This document shows positions 58,161-64,000 of a DNA stretch of 64,000 bases, in pieces. How positions within the stretch are numbered: position 1 is the stretch's first letter; the number at the start of each line of letters is the position of its first letter. The stretch spans positions 1 to 64,000 of the forward strand of contig DYYG01000010.1 in NCBI GenBank assembly GCA_020741775.1, in the 5' to 3' direction. The notes under the pieces were generated by a model, which saw nothing but the letters and a program-made list of their open reading frames with translations, had not been told where the DNA came from and did no database searches. A program made the translations under genes and the position numbers. The DNA is from Methylorubrum populi. Its GTDB lineage: Bacteria > Pseudomonadota > Alphaproteobacteria > Rhizobiales > Beijerinckiaceae.

Positions 58161-58326
58161 GCCGCGCTCCGCCACGTCGCAGTCCAGCGCGGTGCATCAT
58201 CGGAATATGGATCGGTCCTCGACGCGGAGACGTTCCGACCCCACATGCCCGGCTGCACGCTCCCCCGAGGCCGGATCGACCGGCCATCAGCCTGCGGGGC
58301 GTGAGACGACGCTCAAGGAAACGCCG

Positions 58327-58785
58327 ATGGATGCGCTGACCCTCGTTTCGAGACCGATCGCGGCCCCCGCCGCCCTCGCGGCTGTCTGGCTCTGCTGCGC
58401 CGGTCCGGCGCTCGCGCAAACCACCGTCACCCGCAGCGAGACCGTGCCCGCCGGCAAACAGGCCCGCCTCGTCATCGTGCCGAACCTGAAGAAGGATTGC
58501 TCGACCGGGCCGATGCCCGAGATCAAGGTGACGACGCCGCCAAAATCCGGCTCGCTCATCACCAAGGCCGGCAAGCTCAAGACTCCGGCGAAATATCGCT
58601 GCCCCAACAAGGATGCCGAGGTCCAGGCGATCTTCTACCAGCCCAATAGCGGCTATACCGGCCCGGACGGTGTCGTGGTCGAGATCAAGAATTCCGACGG
58701 CGAGGTCGAGAAGCGCGATATCCGCATCACCGTCGGCAAGGACGACAAGCCAAAGGACGAGAAGAAAAGCACGACCGATCTCTGA
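58327..58785 (+). CDS. Exported hypothetical protein
   Basis: The product is 152 residues from the ATG at 58327, behind AAGGAAA; the ORF start at 58192 is too early. Signal peptide (AAPAALAAVWLCCAGPALAQ, cleavage after LAQ). The mature part has two cysteines (KKDCSTG, KYRCPNK) that may form a disulfide, and a beta-rich, Ig-like pattern (VVVEIKNSDGEVEKRDIRITVG), ending in a Lys/Asp-rich tail. Periplasmic or secreted. Function unknown. Confidence 0.68.
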   Translation: MDALTLVSRPIAAPAALAAVWLCCAGPALAQTTVTRSETVPAGKQARLVIVPNLKKDCSTGPMPEIKVTTPPKSGSLITKAGKLKTPAKYRCPNKDAEVQAIFYQPNSGYTGPDGVVVEIKNSDGEVEKRDIRITVGKDDKPKDEKKSTTDL

Positions 58786-58916
58786 TCGTCCCGCGCGGGG
58801 CGGCCTCGCGATGTTGCGATGCAGCGAGCAGGGCCGCCCGAAAGAGCTTCGAGACCGCCGGAAGCCCTCTGCCACGGGGTGGGTTAAGGTCGCCCTAAAT
58901 CCAGGCGATGCTTGGA

Positions 58917-58934
58917 GTGTGACCCGTTTCACAC
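58917..58934. promoter_or_regulatory. CRP-type palindrome upstream of prkA
   Basis: GTGTGA-CCCGTT-TCACAC, an exact TGTGA-N6-TCACA core, about 105 nt before the prkA ATG. It is a perfect match for the CRP/FNR-superfamily CRP-type core. Arms beyond 6 bp do not pair. Confidence 0.55.
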
Positions 58935-59036
58935 GCCGATCGGCCCTGCTGTGGGCGGTGCGACAAAACCCGCAATGTCGGTTGCATCCAACCCGAGACA
59001 GGATGAAGCTGTCATCAGCCTGAAGGGGGTGTTCGA

Positions 59037-60989
59037 ATGCCGCTGCACTCGACGAACGACCTGTTCCAGAGCTTCGCTCGCGGTTACGAAGCGCGCCGCG
59101 ACACGGAGATGACGCTCTCCGAATATCTCGAAGCCTGCCGCGACAATCCGCTGATGTATGCGAGCGCCGCCGAGCGCATCCTCGACGCGATCGGCCAGCC
59201 GGAGATGGTGGATACCGCCAAGGATTCCCGCCTCGGCCGCGTGTTCATGAACCGCACGATCCGGGTCTACCCGGCTTTCGCCGAGTTCTACGGCATGGAG
59301 GAGACGATCGAGCGGATCGTCTCGTTCTTCCGCCACGCCGCGCAAGGCTTGGAGGAGCGCAAGCAGATCCTCTACCTCCTCGGCCCGGTCGGCGGCGGCA
59401 AGTCATCCCTCGCCGAGCGCCTCAAGGCGCTGATGGAAGTTCACCCGATCTACGTGCTGAAGGCGGGCGACGAGATCTCGCCGGTCTTCGAGAGCCCGCT
59501 CGGTTTGTTCGATCCCGAAACGATGGGCCGGGAGATCGAGGAGCGCTTCGGCGTTCCCCGCCGCCGTCTCACCGGGCTGATGAGCCCCTGGGCCCTGAAG
59601 CGCCTCGACGAGTTCGACGGCGACATCTCCCGCTTCAAGGTGATCAAGGTGCGGCCGTCGCGCCTGCGCCAGATCGCCATCGCCAAGACCGAACCGGGCG
59701 ACGAGAACAACCAGGACATCTCCTCCCTCGTCGGCAAGGTCGATATCCGCCGGCTCGAAACCCTCTCCCAGGCCGATCCGGACGCCTATTCCTATTCCGG
59801 TGGCCTCAACCGGGCGAACCAGGGCGTTCTCGAATTCGTCGAGATGTTCAAGGCGCCGATCAAGATGCTGCACCCGCTGCTCACTGCGACGCAGGAGGGC
59901 AACTATGTCGGCACCGAGAATATCGGCGCGATCCCCTTCACCGGCGTGATCCTGGCGCACTCGAACGAGGCCGAATGGCAGTCGTTCAAGACCAACAAGA
60001 ACAACGAAGCCTTCATCGACCGCATCTACGTGATCAAGGTGCCCTACTGCCTCCGGGTGACGGAGGAGCAGCGCATCTACGACAAGCTGATCTCCGGCTC
60101 CGAGCTGTCGCAGGCCGCCTGCGCCCCCGGCACGCTGGAGATGCTGGCCCGCTTCTCGGTGCTCTCGCGCCTGCGGGAGCACGCCAATTCGAACCTGTTC
60201 TCGAAGATGCGGGTCTATGACGGCGAGAGCCTTCGCGAGGTCGATCCGCGCGCCCGCTCGATGCAGGAATACAAGGACACCGCCGGCGTCGATGAGGGCA
60301 TGGACGGGATCTCGACCCGCTTCGCCTTCAAGGTGCTGGCCGCGACCTTCAACCACGACACCACCGAGGTCTCAGCCGATCCGGTGCATCTGATGTACGT
60401 GCTGGAACAGGCGATCCGGCGCGAGCAGCTGCCGCCGGAAACCGAGAAGCGGTATATGGAGTTCATCAAGACCGAACTCGCGCCGCGCTACGCCGAGTTC
60501 ATCGGCCACGAGATCCAGAAGGCCTACCTCGAATCCTACCACGATTACGGCCAGAACCTGTTCGATCGTTACATCGACTACGCCGATGCCTGGATCGAGG
60601 ATCAGGACTTCAAGGACGCCGAGACCGGCCAGCTTCTCAACCGCGAGCTTCTGAACCAGGAGCTGACCAAGATCGAGAAGCCCGCCGGCATCGCCAATCC
60701 GAAGGATTTCCGGAACGAGGTGGTGAAATTCGCGCTGCGCTCGCGGGCGCAGCACGGCGGGCGCAACCCGTCCTGGACCTCCTACGAGAAGCTGCGCGAA
60801 GTGATCGAGCGGCGCATGTTCAGCCAAGTCGAGGAACTGCTGCCCGTGATCTCGTTTGGATCCAAGAAGGACAGCGAGACCGAGAAGAAGCACGGCGAGT
60901 TCGTCGACCGGATGACCGACCGTGGTTACACCGAGCGGCAGGTCCGGCGGCTGGTGGAATGGTACATGCGCGTAAAGCAGGCGGGTTGA
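59037..60989 (+). CDS. prkA: PrkA family serine protein kinase
   Basis: AAA+ protein with a protein kinase-like C-terminal part, called YeaG in E. coli, active in starvation and stress responses. The product is 650 residues behind AAGGGGG. Walker A ILYLLGPVGGGKSSLAERLK lies near residue 115. ATP-dependent AAA+ features continue (VGTENIGAIPFTGVILAHSNEAEW). The C-terminal half (from about 430) is the PrkA kinase-like domain. First gene of prkA-yeaH-spoVR, a conserved triad. It begins after a CRP-type palindrome. Confidence 0.94.
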   Translation: MPLHSTNDLFQSFARGYEARRDTEMTLSEYLEACRDNPLMYASAAERILDAIGQPEMVDTAKDSRLGRVFMNRTIRVYPAFAEFYGMEETIERIVSFFRHAAQGLEERKQILYLLGPVGGGKSSLAERLKALMEVHPIYVLKAGDEISPVFESPLGLFDPETMGREIEERFGVPRRRLTGLMSPWALKRLDEFDGDISRFKVIKVRPSRLRQIAIAKTEPGDENNQDISSLVGKVDIRRLETLSQADPDAYSYSGGLNRANQGVLEFVEMFKAPIKMLHPLLTATQEGNYVGTENIGAIPFTGVILAHSNEAEWQSFKTNKNNEAFIDRIYVIKVPYCLRVTEEQRIYDKLISGSELSQAACAPGTLEMLARFSVLSRLREHANSNLFSKMRVYDGESLREVDPRARSMQEYKDTAGVDEGMDGISTRFAFKVLAATFNHDTTEVSADPVHLMYVLEQAIRREQLPPETEKRYMEFIKTELAPRYAEFIGHEIQKAYLESYHDYGQNLFDRYIDYADAWIEDQDFKDAETGQLLNRELLNQELTKIEKPAGIANPKDFRNEVVKFALRSRAQHGGRNPSWTSYEKLREVIERRMFSQVEELLPVISFGSKKDSETEKKHGEFVDRMTDRGYTERQVRRLVEWYMRVKQAG

Positions 60990-61073
60990 GGGGAGATCCC
61001 CAGGCATCCGCCGCACTTTCGCACCTTTGTCCCTCGAACGGGGACGTGAGTCTTAGGCGCTGAGCGATCCCGG

Positions 61074-62372
61074 ATGCACATCGTCGACCGTCGGCTCAAT
61101 CCAGGTGGGAAGAGCCTCCCGAACCGCCAGCGCTTCCTGCGCCGGGTCAAGGACGTCGCCCAGCGGGCGGTTCGGGAATCCGCCCGTGAGAAGGACATCA
61201 AGGACCTCGGCAAGGACGGACGTATCTCCGTGCCGGGGGACGGCGTGCGCGAGCCGCGCTTCGCCCGCCAGCCGGGCACGGGCCATCAGGATTACATCCT
61301 GCCGGGCAACAAGACCTACGTGGAGGGCGACCGGATCGAGCGCCCGCCGGGCGGCGGGGGCGGCGGCGGATCGGGCGAAGGCGGTGACGGTGGCGAGAAC
61401 AGCGAGGACGCCTTCCACTTCGTCCTGACCCGCGAAGAATTCCTCGACCTCTTTCTCGAAGACCTCGAACTGCCCGACCTCGCCAAGCGCCGCCTCGCGG
61501 TGGTGGAGACGGAGGGCCTGCGCCGGGCGGGCTACACCGTCTCCGGCTCGCCGGCCAATCTCGCGCTGTCGCGGACGCTGCGGAACTCGATGTCCCGCCG
61601 CATCGCCCTCAAGCGGCCGAAGCTGGAAGAGCTGGCGGCCCTCGAAGCGGAGATCGCGCAGGCCGAGGCGGCGAACGATCCGCGTCTGCCCGACCTTCAA
61701 CTCAAGCTGCTGGAGTTGCGCGAGCGCTCGAAGCGCATCCCCTATGTCGATCCGATCGACCTGCGCTTCCGCCGCTTCGAGCCCTATCCGAAGCCGATCG
61801 CCCAGGCGGTGATGTTCTGCCTGATGGATGTCTCGGGCTCGATGACCGAGCACATGAAGGACCTCGCGAAGAGGTTCTACATCCTGCTGCACATCTTCCT
61901 GACGCGCCGCTACAAGCATGTCGAGATCGTCTTCATCCGCCACACCGACAAGGCGACGGAGGTGGACGAGGAGACCTTCTTCGGCTCCCGCGAGACCGGC
62001 GGCACGCTGGTCTCATCGGCGCTGGTCGAGATGAAGCGCATCGTCACCGAGCGCTATTCACCGGACGATTGGAACATCTACGCGGCCCAGGCCTCGGACG
62101 GCGACAACGTCTCCTCCGACGGTCCGACCTCGACGGAATTGCTGCGCGCGCACATCCTGCCCGCCTGCCAGCACTTCGCCTATCTCGAGGTCGGCGACGA
62201 GAATGGTCCGCGCGCCGGCTTCGTCGAGCACCGCACCACCCTGTGGCGGACCTACGAGGCCCTGGCCAGGGCCGGCGAGCCGCTGGCGATGCGCAAGGTC
62301 AACCACCGCCGCGACATCTACCCCGTGTTCCGCGAGCTGTTCGGCCGCAAGGACGCGAAGGCGGAGGTTTGA
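61074..62372 (+). CDS. yeaH: YeaH/DUF444 protein with VWA domain
   Basis: The product is 432 residues from MHIVDRRLNPGGKSLPNRQR. N-terminal Gly-rich linker (PPGGGGGGGSGEGGDGG, about residues 95-120). The C-terminal VWA domain has an intact MIDAS: MDVSGSMTEHMKD (DxSxS), ARETGGTLVSSAL (Thr) and the later Asp region ASDGDNVSSDGPTS. It likely assists PrkA or SpoVR in a stress complex. Gap to prkA 84 nt. Widely conserved, unknown mechanism. Confidence 0.92.
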   Translation: MHIVDRRLNPGGKSLPNRQRFLRRVKDVAQRAVRESAREKDIKDLGKDGRISVPGDGVREPRFARQPGTGHQDYILPGNKTYVEGDRIERPPGGGGGGGSGEGGDGGENSEDAFHFVLTREEFLDLFLEDLELPDLAKRRLAVVETEGLRRAGYTVSGSPANLALSRTLRNSMSRRIALKRPKLEELAALEAEIAQAEAANDPRLPDLQLKLLELRERSKRIPYVDPIDLRFRRFEPYPKPIAQAVMFCLMDVSGSMTEHMKDLAKRFYILLHIFLTRRYKHVEIVFIRHTDKATEVDEETFFGSRETGGTLVSSALVEMKRIVTERYSPDDWNIYAAQASDGDNVSSDGPTSTELLRAHILPACQHFAYLEVGDENGPRAGFVEHRTTLWRTYEALARAGEPLAMRKVNHRRDIYPVFRELFGRKDAKAEV

Positions 62373-62427
62373 GGAGAATGTCCCGCCCCCTCGCGGGGAC
62401 GGAGATGAGCGTCGAGAGAGGGCCGAG

Positions 62428-63999
62428 ATGGTCGCGAGCCTGAGCCGCACGAAATCCACGGCGCCGAAGCCCGGAGAATTGCTGTTTTCCGGCAACGATT
62501 GGGATTTCGAGACGATCCGGCGCATCCACGATGCCTGCGAGGCGGTGGCGGGGCCGGAACTCGGCCTGTCCTGGTACCCGAACCAGATCGAGATCATCAC
62601 CGCCGAGCAGATGCTCGACGCCTATGCCTCGATCGGCATGCCGCTGTTCTACAAGCACTGGTCCTTCGGCAAGCATTTCGCCCAGCAGGAGGCGAGCTAT
62701 CGCCGCGGCCTGATGGGGCTGGCCTACGAGATCGTCATCAATTCCGATCCGTGCATCTCCTACGTCATGGAAGAGAACACGGCGACGATGCAGACGCTGG
62801 TGATCGCCCACGCCGCCTTCGGCCATAACCACTTCTTCAAGAACAACTATCTGTTCCGTCAGTGGACGGATGCGGAGGGGATTCTCGATTATCTCGACTT
62901 TGCCAAGAGCTACATCGCCCGCTGCGAGGAGCGCTACGGGCATCAGGCGGTCGAGCACGTGCTCGACGCGGCCCATGCCCTGATGAGCCAGGGCGTTCAC
63001 CGTTACCCCCGCAAGAAGCGGCCGGATCTGGCCAGCGAGCAGCGCCGGGAGCGCGAGCGCGAGGAACACGGCGAGCAGATCTACAACGACCTCTGGCGTA
63101 CCTTGCCGACCAAGACCGGCGGCCAGAAGGGCGACCCGGCTCTGGAGCGGCGCCGGGCCCTTCTGGAACTCCCCCAGGAAAACATCCTCTACTTTCTGGA
63201 GAAGGTGGCGCCCCGCCTGCGGCCCTGGCAGCGCGAGATCCTGCGGATCGTCCGCCTCGTGGCGCAGTATTTCTACCCGCAGCGCCAGACCAAGGTGATG
63301 AACGAGGGCTGCGCCACCTATTGCCACTACCGGATCATGAACGCCCTCTCGCAGAAAGGGCAGCTCAGCGAGGCGGCCTATCTCGAATTCCTGACCTCGC
63401 ACACCAACGTCATCCGCCAGCCGAATTTCGACGACCGCTCCTTCGGCGGGCACAATCCCTACGCCTTGGGCTTCGCCATGATGCAGGACATCGCCCGCAT
63501 CGTGGAGCAGCCGACGCAGGAGGACCGGGAGTGGTTCCCCGACATCGCCGGCACCGGCGATGCGATGGGGGTGCTGCGCGATTGCTGGGAAAATTACCGC
63601 GACGAGAGTTTCATCGCGCAATTCCTGAGCCCGAAGCTCATGCGCGACATGCGCCTGTTCCACATCGTCGACGACCCCGACGAGCCGGAGATGCGGGTCG
63701 AGGCGATCCACGACGAGCGCGGCTATCGCAAGATGCGCCGCAGCTTCGCCCGGCAATACGACGTGGCCTGGCTCGATCCGGATATCGAGGTGGTGGATGT
63801 CGATCTGGAGGGCGACCGCCGGCTCATCCTCCACCACAAGGCGCTCAACCGCATCACCCTGCAGAAGGAGGATGCGCGGCGGGTGCTCCAGCACCTCGCC
63901 GATCTCTGGGGCTACGATGCGGTCCTCAAGGAGGTCGATCCGGCCACCGGCGCCGTGCTGGTCGAGCACTCCGCCAGCGCACGGCCGATCTTTTTCTGA
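62428..63999 (+). CDS. spoVR: SpoVR family protein
   Basis: The product is 523 residues from MVASLSRTKSTAPKPGELLF, behind GAGAGAGGG; the ORF start at 62203 is inside yeaH. SpoVR-like blocks: YPNQIEIITAEQMLDAYASIGMP, AHAAFGHNHFFKNNYLFRQW (His cluster, maybe metal-binding), NEGCATYCHYRIMN with conserved Cys and His, and NPYALGF. The family (YcgB) works with PrkA and YeaH in stress and biofilm phenotypes. The gene is complete and ends 1 nt before the window edge. Third gene of the operon. Confidence 0.93.
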   Translation: MVASLSRTKSTAPKPGELLFSGNDWDFETIRRIHDACEAVAGPELGLSWYPNQIEIITAEQMLDAYASIGMPLFYKHWSFGKHFAQQEASYRRGLMGLAYEIVINSDPCISYVMEENTATMQTLVIAHAAFGHNHFFKNNYLFRQWTDAEGILDYLDFAKSYIARCEERYGHQAVEHVLDAAHALMSQGVHRYPRKKRPDLASEQRREREREEHGEQIYNDLWRTLPTKTGGQKGDPALERRRALLELPQENILYFLEKVAPRLRPWQREILRIVRLVAQYFYPQRQTKVMNEGCATYCHYRIMNALSQKGQLSEAAYLEFLTSHTNVIRQPNFDDRSFGGHNPYALGFAMMQDIARIVEQPTQEDREWFPDIAGTGDAMGVLRDCWENYRDESFIAQFLSPKLMRDMRLFHIVDDPDEPEMRVEAIHDERGYRKMRRSFARQYDVAWLDPDIEVVDVDLEGDRRLILHHKALNRITLQKEDARRVLQHLADLWGYDAVLKEVDPATGAVLVEHSASARPIFF

Positions 64000-64000
64000 G

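Overview
The window is a GC-rich (roughly two-thirds or more G+C), densely coded chromosomal segment of an alphaproteobacterium of the order Rhizobiales/Hyphomicrobiales. A Methylobacterium or Methylorubrum is the best guess. The evidence is the gene content: ornithine decarboxylase with homospermidine synthase, an HdaA-type DnaA inactivator, a cytochrome bc1 chaperone next to DUF177-plsX-fabH-ihfA-merR, an EcfG-type general-stress promoter and two kinds of interspersed palindromic repeat. I found no rRNA, tRNA, CRISPR array, prophage, transposase or plasmid function. Almost every gene looks like core chromosome.

Layout. 1-5.4 kb: 5' part of ftsK (runs off the left edge), an outer-membrane porin, and the nitrogen-sensing pair glnK-amtB with a sigma-54-like promoter. 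5.6-8.4 kb: acyl-CoA thioesterase II, a UbiH-type flavin monooxygenase, and a small secreted glycine-zipper protein behind an EcfG-type promoter. 8.6-17.7 kb: the envelope and isoprenoid run frr-uppS-cdsA-dxr-rseP-bamA-lpxD. 17.8-19.5 kb: a tyrosine-phosphatase-like protein with a WcbI-like protein. 19.7-24.7 kb: GNAT, ppa, a hydrolase, and rpsB-tsf-pyrH on the opposite strand. rpsB-tsf-pyrH is the usual upstream half of the frr-lpxD cluster, so the cluster is split and rearranged here. 25-29.4 kb: a CoA-transferase with an extra C-terminal domain, divergent from an aspartate aminotransferase, then a small unknown gene. 29.5-35.6 kb: a minus-strand run of an AI-2E-family permease, hdaA, ppk and ppx. 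35.8-37.5 kb: purM-purN. 37.5-43.7 kb: a lipid-linked sugar transferase and an epimerase bracketed by two copies of a palindromic repeat, then an EpsC/FlaA1-like dehydratase, DUF1206, a small Smr-like protein and a Uma2 protein. 43.9-47.8 kb: polyamine genes (ornithine decarboxylase, GNAT, small ORF, homospermidine synthase). The decarboxylase has a leader of about 480 nt that is a good candidate for a speF-type RNA element. 48.5-54.4 kb: periplasmic glucan protein, GNAT, Old Yellow Enzyme, HAD phosphatase, bamE, bc1 chaperone and DUF177. 54.5-57.6 kb: plsX-fabH-ihfA-merR. 57.7-64 kb: two small unknowns and the prkA-yeaH-spoVR stress triad behind a perfect CRP-type palindrome.

How the genes work together. 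Four themes recur. The first is envelope building (uppS, cdsA, rseP, bamA, bamE, lpxD, plsX, fabH, sugar-lipid enzymes). The second is nitrogen and polyamine control (glnK-amtB, odc, hss). The third is polyphosphate and stress physiology (ppk, ppx, ppa, prkA triad, EcfG promoter). The fourth is replication and nucleoid control (ftsK, hdaA, ihfA). I found no clearly new multi-gene system. The best leads are the phosphatase/WcbI pair, the odc leader, the regulatory palindromes, the repeat-bracketed sugar cassette and the poorly understood prkA triad.
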